Part shown: piece after piece, positions 7,115 to 13,071 of the stretch | Layout: each line of letters begins with the position of its first letter | Numbering within the stretch: position 1 is the stretch's first letter | DNA from: Betaproteobacteria bacterium | GTDB lineage: Bacteria > Pseudomonadota > Gammaproteobacteria > Burkholderiales > SG8-39 | Assembly: GCA_019237595.1 (NCBI GenBank) | Contig: JAFAGU010000011.1 | Location: forward strand, 1-13,200 | Reading direction: 5' to 3' | Length of the DNA: 13,200 nucleotides | Program-made: the position numbers and the translations under genes | Notes under the pieces: generated by a model | Database searches by the model: none | What the model saw: only the letters and a program-made list of their open reading frames with translations | What the model was told of the DNA's origin: nothing

Positions 7115-7647
7115 CGCAGGTACCAGGCGATGACGTGCCGGAGCGTCCCCTGCGCGCGCATGATGTATTCACACACCTCGCGCGCTGCGCCAGACCCCGA
7201 AGGGGTGGCCGCGACGTGGTGCGCGCGCTTCCTCACGTCCTCGGGCGCCTCGTGCGTCGTGCAGGCGAATCCGCAGCGCAGGAGCACCGGCACGTCGACG
7301 AGGTCATCGCCCATGAAGCCGGTCTCGTCGCGATCGAGCTTCAGCTTCTTGAGCAGCCGCTCGTAGCTCTGGCGCTTGTCCTGCGATCCCTGCACCACGT
7401 GCTGCACGCCGAGCTGCGCGCCGCGGATCGCGACCGCCGGCGACGCGCGGCCGGACAGGAGCCCGACGTGCACGCCGCTCTTCGAGAGGAGCTGCAGCCC
7501 GAGGCCGTCGAGGGAATGGAATGCCTTGATCTCCTCGCCCGAGGGGCTGTACCAGAGGTTGCCGTCGGTGAGCACGCCGTCCACGTCGAACAGCATCAGC
7601 TTGACGCGCCGCGCCCGATCCAGCGCGTCCGGGGAAGCGAATTGCAT
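7111..7647 (-). CDS. kdsC: 3-deoxy-D-manno-octulosonate 8-phosphate phosphatase KdsC
   Basis: KdsC hydrolyses Kdo-8-phosphate to Kdo, the inner-core sugar of LPS. The 178-residue product is a cap-less HAD phosphatase of normal length. The nucleophile and acid/base aspartates are D21 and D23 in LMLFDVDGVLTDG. Motif II is LLSGR at 63-67, the conserved lysine lies in GSQDKRQ, and motif IV is FMGDDLVDVP at 111-120. The ATG at 7647 is preceded by AGGA, which overlaps the kdsD stop codon (7653-7655), so the two Kdo genes are closely coupled. The 3' end overlaps lptC as GTGA. Confidence 0.97.
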   Translation of the reverse strand: MQFASPDALDRARRVKLMLFDVDGVLTDGNLWYSPSGEEIKAFHSLDGLGLQLLSKSGVHVGLLSGRASPAVAIRGAQLGVQHVVQGSQDKRQSYERLLKKLKLDRDETGFMGDDLVDVPVLLRCGFACTTHEAPEDVRKRAHHVAATPSGSGAAREVCEYIMRAQGTLRHVIAWYLR

Positions 7648-7652
7648 GCTTC

Positions 7653-8660
7653 CTAGATCACCTTCGCCTTGAAGAGATCGTGCATGTTGAGCGCGCCCAC
7701 GAGGATCCCGTGGTCGTCCACGACGAGGAGCTGGTTCACCTTGTGCTCCTCCATCAGGTGGACTGCCTCGGCCGCGAGCATGCCGCGCCGCACGGTCTTC
7801 GGCCGCGGGGTCATGACTTCATCGACCCGGCGGCCCTCGATGCTGCCGGACTTCTCGAGCGCCCGGCGCAGGTCGCCGTCGGTGAAGACACCCTTCACCG
7901 TCCCGCGCTCGTCCACGACCGCGGTCATGCCGATGAGCCCCCTCGACATCTCGCGCACCGCGTCGGCGAGGCTCGCGCCGCTTGGCACGCGCGGAGCCTC
8001 GTTGCCGGTGCGCATGACGTCGGAGACGTGGAGCAGGCTCTGCTGCGCGAGCGCCTGCCGAGGCAGGCGGCCGCGCGGATGGCTGCGCGCGAAATCGGCG
8101 GCCGAAAAGCCGCGCGCGTCGAGAAGCGCGACCGCCAGCGCATCGCCGAGCGCGAGCGCTGCCGCGGTGCTCGCGGTCGGCGCGAGGTTGAGCGGGCACG
8201 CCTCCTGCGCGACCGCCGAATCCAGATGAACGTCGGCCTCGCGCGCGAGCGGGGACTGGGCGTCGCCCGTGATCGTGATGAGCTTCGCCCCGAGCCGCTT
8301 CACGACCGGGACGATCTCGAGCAGCTCGCTGCTCATCCCGGAATTGGAGATCGCGATGAAGATGTCGCCGCCCTCGATCATGCCGAGGTCGCCGTGGCTT
8401 GCTTCCGCGGGATGGACGAAGTACGCCGGTGTGCCAGTGCTGGAAAGCGTCGAGGCGATCTTGCGCGCGATGTGGCCGGACTTCCCGATGCCGCTCACGA
8501 TCACGCGTCCGCTGCGCTGCTGCACGAGCCCGACGGCGTGGAGGAATCGCTCATCGAGCCGGTCGATGAGCGCGCGGATCGCCTCGGACTCGATGGCGAG
8601 CACCCGGCGCGCGAGGGCGAGCGTCGGGCTTTCCGCCGGCTTGCGAGCCGCCTTTATCAT
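7653..8660 (-). CDS. kdsD: Arabinose-5-phosphate isomerase KdsD (KpsF/GutQ family)
   Basis: KdsD converts ribulose-5-phosphate to arabinose-5-phosphate, the first step of Kdo synthesis. From the ATG at 8660 the product is 335 residues (E. coli 328). A SIS sugar-isomerase domain (about 45-180) holds GIGKSGHIARK, HPAEASHGDLGM and SNSGMSSEL. Two CBS domains follow at about 213-270 and 279-335. Residues matching the known active site of E. coli KdsD are present: K60, E112, E153 and H194. The frame is open upstream to 8747 but that part overlaps the divergent antiporter gene; the ATG at 8660 gives the correct N-terminal length. This is the first gene of the long minus-strand operon. A TATACT hexamer lies only 9 nt before the start. 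Confidence 0.96.
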   Translation of the reverse strand: MIKAARKPAESPTLALARRVLAIESEAIRALIDRLDERFLHAVGLVQQRSGRVIVSGIGKSGHIARKIASTLSSTGTPAYFVHPAEASHGDLGMIEGGDIFIAISNSGMSSELLEIVPVVKRLGAKLITITGDAQSPLAREADVHLDSAVAQEACPLNLAPTASTAAALALGDALAVALLDARGFSAADFARSHPRGRLPRQALAQQSLLHVSDVMRTGNEAPRVPSGASLADAVREMSRGLIGMTAVVDERGTVKGVFTDGDLRRALEKSGSIEGRRVDEVMTPRPKTVRRGMLAAEAVHLMEEHKVNQLLVVDDHGILVGALNMHDLFKAKVI

Positions 8661-8700
8661 AGGGGACGGAGTATAGCCCAAGGCTTCGCCCGACCCGCCG
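8661..8700. promoter_or_regulatory. Divergent promoter region, kdsD operon / Kef-type antiporter
   Basis: Forty base pairs separate the two start codons. The only AT-rich core is AGTATAGC at 8670-8677. Minus strand: TATACT (8675-8670), five of six matches to the sigma-70 -10 box, 9 nt before the kdsD ATG. Plus strand: TATAGC (8672-8677), 23 nt before the antiporter ATG. No convincing -35 box is visible on either side. A start site fired from the minus-strand hexamer would fall within a few bases of the kdsD ATG. Neither gene has a clear Shine-Dalgarno sequence. Confidence 0.4.
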
Positions 8701-10665
8701 ATGGAGGAGACCGGAAACGTCCTGAGCGCAGCGCTGCTCCTGCTCACGAGCGGCGTGCTTGCCGTCGTTGCATGCCGCGCGCTGCGCTGGCCGCCGATCG
8801 TCGGTTACGTGCTTGTTGGCATCGCGCTTGGTCCGGGCGTGCTGGGCCTCCTTCCCGAGCGCGAGGCGATCGGAAGCCTCGCCGAATTCGGCGTCGTCTT
8901 CCTCATGTTCTCGATCGGTCTCGAGTTCAGCCTGCCCAAGCTCATCGCGATGCGGCGCTTGGTGCTCGGCCTCGGGTCCGCGCAAGTCGCCGCGACGCTC
9001 GCCATCGGGGTCGCGGGCTCGCTCGCGGCCGGCCTCGGGTGGCAGGCCGGCCTCGCGATCGGCGGCGCGCTCGCCATGTCGTCGACCGCCATTGTCTCGA
9101 AGCTCCTCGCCGAGCGCGCCGAGCTCGAGACGCCGCACGGGCGAGAGGTGATCGGCGTGCTGCTCTTCCAGGATCTCGCCGTCGTGCCGCTCCTCGTGCT
9201 CATCCCGGCGCTCGGGCAGCCGGCGGAACGCATCGGCGCCGAGGTCGTCTTCGCGCTTCTCAAGGCGGCGGCCGTCCTCGCCGCGCTCCTCCTCGCGGGT
9301 CCGGCGGTCATGCGCGCATGGCTCGGCCTGGTCGCGCGCCGGCAATCCACCGAGCTCTTCGTCCTGAACGTGCTCCTCATTACGCTCGGGCTCGCATATC
9401 TCACGAGCCTCGCGGGGCTCTCGCTCGTGCTGGGCGCGTTCCTCGCGGGCATGCTGATCTCGGAAACTCAGTTTCGCTTCCAGGTCGAGGAGGACATCAA
9501 GCCCTTCCGCGATGTCCTGCTCGGCCTTTTCTTCGTCACCGTCGGCATGATGCTCGATCCCGCGATTCTCGCGAGGCACGCCGTCGCGGTGGTTTCGCTT
9601 TTCCTCGCGATCGTCGTCGGGAAGTTCGGCGTGGTGCTCTCGCTCTCCCGCTTTTTCGGGAGTCCCTCGGGGACAGCGCTGCGAACCGGCCTCGCCCTCG
9701 CCCAGGCGGGCGAGTTCGGCTTCGTGCTGCTCTCGCTCGCCGCCAGCGCGCGCCTCGCCGGCGGCGAGGCGCTCCAACCGCTTCTCGCGGCGATGGTCCT
9801 TTCGATGCTCGCCGCGCCCGCGCTGATCGGGGCGAGCAATCGAATCGCGCTCCGCTGGTCGCGCTCGGAATGGATGGAGCGCTCGCTCGAGCTGCACCGC
9901 GTCGCCGTGCAGTCGCTCGAAGCCGAGCGCCACGTCGTGATCCTCGGCTATGGCCGCAACGGGCAGCGCCTCGCGCGCCTGCTCGAGGCGGAGGGCGTGC
10001 GCTACGTCGCGCTCGACCTCGATCCCGAGCGCGTGCGCGAGGCGCGCGCCGCGGGCGACACCGTAGTCTTCGCGGATAGCGTGCGGCGGGAAGCACTTGC
10101 CGCAGCCGGAGCCGCTCGGGCGGCCGCGGTGGCGATTACCTTCGCGGACGCCGCTGCGGCGGTGAAGGTCCTCGCGCACGTCCACGAGCTCAATGCGGCG
10201 GTGCCGGTCGTCGTGCGCGCGCGCGAGGAAAGCGACATCGAGCGCCTGAAGAGCGCCGGCGCCTCCGAGGTCGTTCCGGAGGCCTTCGAGTCGGGCGTCA
10301 TGCTCGCTTCCCATACCCTCGTGCTCGTCGGCGTGCCGCTTTCGCGCGTGATGCGCCGCATGAGCGTGGTGCGGAGCGAGCAGTACGATCTGCTGCGCGG
10401 GCTTTTTCCGGGCGGAGGTGAGGCGGCCGACGCCGGCCTTCGCCTCCATTCGGTCGGCGTGGGTCCCGCCTCGGTCGGGAAGACGCTCGGTTCCCTTCGG
10501 CTCGAATCTCTCGGCGTCGAGGTTCGCGCCGTCCGGCGCCGCAGCTCGGCCGCGCGCCTCTCGCCGGGCGAGGCCGGCAGCCTCGAACCCGGAGATGTCG
10601 TGGTGCTCCTGGGCGCCCCCGACGCGCTCGAAGCGGCGGAGGACCGCCTCCTCCAGGGCGGTTAA
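8701..10665 (+). CDS. Kef-type CPA2 monovalent cation:proton antiporter with RCK domains
   Basis: This is a 654-residue inner-membrane antiporter expected to exchange K+ (or Na+) for H+ and to be gated by nucleotide or a related ligand. Residues of about 5-385 form the multi-helix CPA2 exchanger domain, with the family motifs GVVFLMFSIGLEFSLPKL, LAMSSTAIVSKLL, an intramembrane aspartate near D158 in LLFQDLAVVPLL, and the DIKPFRDVLLGLFFVTVGM loop. An RCK-N/TrkA-N Rossmann domain starts at about 411 (VVILGYGRNGQ) with the acidic end of strand 2 in LDLDPERV. An RCK-C domain spans about 580-654. The layout matches KefB/KefC/YbaL. I cannot tell whether the glutathione-binding residues that define true KefB/C are present, so no symbol is given. 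The gene is divergent from kdsD and ends at a hairpin terminator. Confidence 0.92.
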   Translation: MEETGNVLSAALLLLTSGVLAVVACRALRWPPIVGYVLVGIALGPGVLGLLPEREAIGSLAEFGVVFLMFSIGLEFSLPKLIAMRRLVLGLGSAQVAATLAIGVAGSLAAGLGWQAGLAIGGALAMSSTAIVSKLLAERAELETPHGREVIGVLLFQDLAVVPLLVLIPALGQPAERIGAEVVFALLKAAAVLAALLLAGPAVMRAWLGLVARRQSTELFVLNVLLITLGLAYLTSLAGLSLVLGAFLAGMLISETQFRFQVEEDIKPFRDVLLGLFFVTVGMMLDPAILARHAVAVVSLFLAIVVGKFGVVLSLSRFFGSPSGTALRTGLALAQAGEFGFVLLSLAASARLAGGEALQPLLAAMVLSMLAAPALIGASNRIALRWSRSEWMERSLELHRVAVQSLEAERHVVILGYGRNGQRLARLLEAEGVRYVALDLDPERVREARAAGDTVVFADSVRREALAAAGAARAAAVAITFADAAAAVKVLAHVHELNAAVPVVVRAREESDIERLKSAGASEVVPEAFESGVMLASHTLVLVGVPLSRVMRRMSVVRSEQYDLLRGLFPGGGEAADAGLRLHSVGVGPASVGKTLGSLRLESLGVEVRAVRRRSSAARLSPGEAGSLEPGDVVVLLGAPDALEAAEDRLLQGG

Positions 10666-10668
10666 GCG

Positions 10669-10700
10669 AAAAAAAAGCCGGCACGAGGCCGGCTTCTTTC
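10669..10700. terminator. Bidirectional intrinsic terminator between antiporter and pilin genes
   Basis: An 8-bp perfect stem, AAGCCGGC (10675-10682) with GCCGGCTT (10688-10695), encloses the 5-nt loop ACGAG. Read on the minus strand, the stem runs into an unbroken T tract (complement of the A run at 10669-10676), making a strong terminator 20 nt after the pilin stop. Read on the plus strand it is followed by the weaker TTCTTTC, 9 nt after the antiporter stop. Both converging genes therefore end here. Confidence 0.9.
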
Positions 10701-10716
10701 TAAGAGCTGCTGACGC

Positions 10717-11394
10717 TTAGAGCGAGCGGCAGAGCAGGTAAGTGTTAGTGCCGTTTTCCGCGTAGGCCGCCGTCGCCGGATTCGTCGTGGCCGGGTTCGG
10801 CCCAGACTGAAGCAGGCCGCGAACGTTTCCGGAGATGGGAATCCCGTCGTCCATCTGCGTGTCCGTGGCGATGGCAATCTTGTCCGGCAGGTTGGCCGAG
10901 CAGACGATGAGGCTGGCAAAGCCGCCCAGGCCCGCCCCGTTCGTGCCGAGCGTGGGGCCGACGGGGCTGTTGCCGTCGCCGGTCTGGACGCCAAGCAGGC
11001 CGGTCACGGCATTGAAGGGTTGCGAGCCGCCGTTGCCGGACACAAATCCGGCGCGACGCAGGTCGTCCCACCAGAGGCACGTCTCGGCAGTTCCCGCGGC
11101 GACCGTGGTCGGGCAAGTGGTGTTGTAGGCACCGGCAACCTGGCCGTTGCCATCGCCGGCAACGGCGCCCGTCCAGCGCGTTGCCGCGCCCGGATCGTCG
11201 CCCGGAATCGCGCGGTAGCGGTCCTGATAGCCGTAATAGGCGGCCGAAATGCCGGAAAAGTCGGCGATGATGTTCTTGATCTTGGCCTGAGTGATCATCT
11301 CCTGGCCCTTCAGGATGCCGCCGAGCAGCAGCCCGATGATGACCAGCACGATCGCGATTTCCACGAGCGTGAAGCCGCGTTGTTGTTGCCTCAT
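10717..11394 (-). CDS. Type IV pilin-like protein (prepilin-type N-terminal domain)
   Basis: The 225-residue product starts with a class III prepilin leader, MRQQQRG|FTLVEIAIVL: short basic leader, Gly at -1, Phe at +1 and Glu at +5 (E12). A hydrophobic helix continues to about residue 30, the part that packs into pilus or pseudopilus fibres after cleavage by PilD. The globular region (about 35-225) is rich in Gly, Asn and Thr and has four cysteines (C94, C106, C165, C222) that could form two disulfides. It is longer than a standard pilin. It resembles the orphan 'prepilin-type cleavage/methylation' proteins common in Betaproteobacteria, with blocks such as YYGYQDRYRAIPGDD, DDLRRAGFVSG and LPDKIAIATDTQMDDG. 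The ATG at 11394 has AAAGGG 5 nt upstream. There are no pilus assembly genes nearby, so its machine is encoded elsewhere; major pilin, minor pilin or pseudopilin cannot be decided. Confidence 0.88.
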   Translation of the reverse strand: MRQQQRGFTLVEIAIVLVIIGLLLGGILKGQEMITQAKIKNIIADFSGISAAYYGYQDRYRAIPGDDPGAATRWTGAVAGDGNGQVAGAYNTTCPTTVAAGTAETCLWWDDLRRAGFVSGNGGSQPFNAVTGLLGVQTGDGNSPVGPTLGTNGAGLGGFASLIVCSANLPDKIAIATDTQMDDGIPISGNVRGLLQSGPNPATTNPATAAYAENGTNTYLLCRSL

Positions 11395-11439
11395 GTGAAC
11401 CCTTTCTCCCCTGGAACCCCCAGGTATCGGGGGTGTGAT

Positions 11440-11455
11440 CGCAAAGTGTATGCCA
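11440..11455 (-). promoter_or_regulatory. Candidate sigma-54 (-24/-12) promoter of the pilin gene
   Basis: The minus strand reads TGGCATACACTTTGCG. Compared with the sigma-54 consensus TGGCAC-N5-TTGCW it keeps TGGCA and TTGC. The essential GG (-24) and GC (-12) are separated by exactly 10 bp, the obligatory spacing. The differences are C to T in the sixth position of the -24 block and a G after TTGC. The predicted start near 11429 lies about 35 nt before the pilin ATG. Sigma-54 control of pilin genes through PilS/PilR-type activators is well established in Pseudomonas and related bacteria. No activator gene is visible here. Confidence 0.65.
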
Positions 11456-11472
11456 GTGTCAACTCCCCGGCA

Positions 11473-11485
11473 AATCAAGAGCTTG
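11473..11485 (+). promoter_or_regulatory. Candidate IHF binding site upstream of the pilin promoter
   Basis: AATCAAGAGCTTG matches the IHF consensus WATCAANNNNTTR at every defined position. It lies about 18 bp upstream of the sigma-54-like -24 block, around -44 to -56 from the predicted start. This is the kind of place where IHF bends DNA to bring an enhancer-bound activator to sigma-54 polymerase. It overlaps the left arm of an inverted repeat (11479-11485 with 11502-11508). Confidence 0.45.
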
Positions 11486-11508
11486 TACCTTTCAGTTCCC
11501 GCAAGCTC
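11479..11508. repeat. Inverted repeat between helical-repeat gene and pilin promoter
   Basis: GAGCTTG (11479-11485) and CAAGCTC (11502-11508) form a perfect 7-bp inverted repeat around a 16-nt spacer. It may be a weak transcription terminator for the upstream minus-strand gene (11526-12278), but no T tract follows the stem on the minus strand. Alternatively it could be an operator or activator site for the pilin promoter. Neither can be decided from sequence. Confidence 0.45.
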
Positions 11509-11525
11509 GTCGATATCCTGACAAT

Positions 11526-12278
11526 TCAGTCGAGCGGTCGACGCTTGGGCGCGTCCCCAACTTCACCCTTGGTCTTGGCCTCGAGCTCTTCCAGGCGCTG
11601 CTTGAGGAACGCCGCTTCGGCCGGGTCGCGGATGTGGCCGCTCGCGAGCAGGCCGCCGAGGAGGACCTTGGCCGCCTGAAGCTCGTTCATATCCTCGAGG
11701 ATGAAGACCTTCATCTGCCGCGCCCAGCCCGGGACGTCGGGCGCGCTCACGTCGTGGTCGATGGCCTCGGCATAGCGGAGCGCGAGCGGGAGGTCGTGCA
11801 GCCGGTGCTTGGCTACCAGGCTCGCCTGCGCGAGCGCGGGCCAGCGCCGGTCCGGGTCTCGAAGGAATGCCGCGTACACGAACTCGAGCATGGCGCGCAT
11901 GCGGACCGGATCCGGGACCTCCGCGTAGACGCGCGAGGCGAGGAAGAGCGGATATTCGCTGCGCGGGTCCAGGTCGAGCGCGAGCTGCAGCCATTGCGCA
12001 AGGCGCGCGTAGTCGAGTTTCTGGTACGGAAGCTCGTTCTCGCCGCCGAGATCGAATGCCTGCACGTACACCATGGCAAGCCTCGATGCGGCCGGCCGCT
12101 CGTCGAAGCTCGCGAGCCTGAGCGCCGCCGTCGAAGGCGCAGGCGGCAGATCCGCCGCGCGTCGACTTTCGGGCTTGGAGAGCGAATGGAGCGTGACCTG
12201 GGCAGCGAGCGCTATCGCGAGCGCCGCCCAGAGCAGCGTCGGCACTTCCGATACCGGCTTTTCGTCCCGCGCGCTCAA
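11526..12278 (-). CDS. Membrane-anchored helical-repeat (TPR-like) protein, unknown function
   Basis: I do not recognise this protein as a named family. It has one membrane helix near the N-terminus (about residues 12-31, TLLWAALAIALAAQVTLHSL). A proline/alanine-rich linker follows, then an alpha-helical region at about 65-235. Its segments, for example YARLAQWLQLALDLDPRSEYP followed by LFLASRVYAE, look like tetratricopeptide repeats, and there is a short charged helix at 220-237. The start chosen is TTG at 12278, because it overlaps the stop of the upstream membrane-protein gene as TTGA (250 residues). GTG at 12245 (239 residues) is a real alternative, and both leave the membrane helix intact. 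Upstream openness to 13196 is only the shadow of the neighbour. The 4-nt overlap implies joint expression with the permease-like gene, so it may be an accessory or scaffold for that complex. Confidence 0.75.
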   Translation of the reverse strand: MSARDEKPVSEVPTLLWAALAIALAAQVTLHSLSKPESRRAADLPPAPSTAALRLASFDERPAASRLAMVYVQAFDLGGENELPYQKLDYARLAQWLQLALDLDPRSEYPLFLASRVYAEVPDPVRMRAMLEFVYAAFLRDPDRRWPALAQASLVAKHRLHDLPLALRYAEAIDHDVSAPDVPGWARQMKVFILEDMNELQAAKVLLGGLLASGHIRDPAEAAFLKQRLEELEAKTKGEVGDAPKRRPLD

Positions 12279-13036
12279 ACGCTGCGCCGGTGGAAGTCGA
12301 TCAGGCCGGCCAAGGTCACGAGCGCGCCGAACACCACCAGGCCGGTGAGCGCCGCGACGTAGGCGCCAGCAGGCGGCGCCCCATAGAGCAACCATTCGGC
12401 GCGCGTGACCTGATCGAGGCGAGGGAGCACCGCGGCGAGCGCATCTACCGAGTGCTGCTCGACCTTTGCAGCGAACGTGGGATCGCTGAGCGGGCCGGAT
12501 GCGATCGCCTGCATGGTGGCGATGGAGCGCCCGAGCACGTAGAGCCCGAGGGTGGCGGCCATGGCCGGCACCAGCTGCGCGAGCGTCATTGCGAAGAAGA
12601 GCGTCACCGCCGCCGCCAGCACCGCCTCGCAGGCGAGCGATGCTCCCCAGCACGCCACGAGCGAGGGCCGCGCCCACCAGAAGAGCGGCGCGCAGAACGC
12701 GGCGCTGAGCGCGACGGCGCAGAGCGCGAATCCCGCCAGCCGGCCGAGGTAGTGCGTCGAACGCCGAAGCGGCAGCGCGAGCATGAGCTCCAGGCCCTTG
12801 TCGTTGATTTCCCGCAGCGTGCTGGCGGCGACATGGGCGCACACGAGGAAGATGGCCGCGGAGCGCAGCACCGCGGCGGCGACTGACAGCTCGAGCGCCT
12901 GGCTTTCCGTGACGGCGACCTGCGCGAGAAAGCCCGCGAGGCCGATGACCGCGATGAGCGTCGCACCCGCGAGCCACGGGAGGCCGCTTCGCATTGCTTC
13001 GAGGAATACGAACCGCGCTAGAGTGGCCGCCGCCAT
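12275..13036 (-). CDS. ABC-2-type permease-like integral membrane protein
   Basis: The 253-residue product is very hydrophobic, with about six predicted membrane helices near 20-40, 52-73, 100-120, 131-153, 155-172 and 225-247. Between helices 2 and 3 lies STLREINDKGLELMLALPLR, a charged cytoplasmic segment very like the ATPase-coupling loop of ABC-2/NosY-type permeases, where 'E...LLALPL.R' motifs are common. By analogy it would be the membrane half of an ABC exporter or a related envelope complex. No ATP-binding protein gene lies beside it: downstream is the helical-repeat gene (4-nt overlap) and upstream a divergent gene starts 36 bp away. ATG at 13036 is the only sensible start. The substrate is unknown. 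Confidence 0.75.
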   Translation of the reverse strand: MAAATLARFVFLEAMRSGLPWLAGATLIAVIGLAGFLAQVAVTESQALELSVAAAVLRSAAIFLVCAHVAASTLREINDKGLELMLALPLRRSTHYLGRLAGFALCAVALSAAFCAPLFWWARPSLVACWGASLACEAVLAAAVTLFFAMTLAQLVPAMAATLGLYVLGRSIATMQAIASGPLSDPTFAAKVEQHSVDALAAVLPRLDQVTRAEWLLYGAPPAGAYVAALTGLVVFGALVTLAGLIDFHRRSV

Positions 13037-13071
13037 GGGTTCGTTTGTAGACTAGCCTCGCGCACTTCGCC
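13037..13071. promoter_or_regulatory. Short divergent intergenic region at the right edge
   Basis: Thirty-five bp lie between divergent ATGs. The only AT-rich core is TAGACTA (13048-13054). It reads as TAGACT on the plus strand and TAGTCT on the minus strand, each four of six matches to the -10 box, with no clear -35 boxes. It is likely to contain promoters because two genes start from it, but the exact elements are uncertain. Confidence 0.3.

Larger units (their letters stand above)
11395..11525 (-). promoter_or_regulatory. Control region of the pilin gene
   Basis: This 131-bp gap, the longest in the window, is less GC-rich than its surroundings. Going towards the pilin start on the minus strand it holds a dyad (11508-11479), an IHF-consensus match, a sigma-54-like -24/-12 element, a small leader hairpin, CCTGG/CCAGG (11424-11420 with 11414-11410), and a GGGAGAAAGGG purine block ahead of the ATG. 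A transcript starting about 12 nt after the -12 element would carry a leader of roughly 35 nt. The gap separates the pilin from the helical-repeat gene upstream, so the pilin is probably its own transcription unit. Confidence 0.6.

Noticed and set aside
6531..7172. Possible N-terminal extension of LptA through the lptC region
   Set aside because: The extension is a shadow of lptC. The ATG at 6530 begins a textbook signal peptide and gives the normal LptA length.
7680..10079. An 800-codon open frame on the plus strand running antisense to kdsD and then out of frame through the antiporter gene
   Set aside because: It is arginine/alanine-rich with no recognisable domain and crosses two well-supported genes. 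It is a by-product of the high GC content.
8551..10449. A 632-codon open frame on the minus strand opposite the antiporter
   Set aside because: The translation is low-complexity, rich in Glu, Arg and His, and typical of antisense frames; the plus-strand frame has clear membrane and RCK domains.
11416..11434. Hairpin ACCCCC/GGGGGT in the pilin leader region as a riboswitch or attenuator
   Set aside because: It is short, lies partly outside the predicted transcript and is mutually exclusive with another small stem (11410-11424); there is no conserved riboswitch pattern.
11434..11462. Sigma-70 promoter for the pilin gene starting with a perfect TTGACA (minus strand, 11462-11457)
   Set aside because: At 16-18 bp spacing the -10 position reads only GATCAC, ATCACA or TCACAC, poor matches to TATAAT. 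The sigma-54 element just downstream fits far better, though a weak sigma-70 contribution cannot be excluded.
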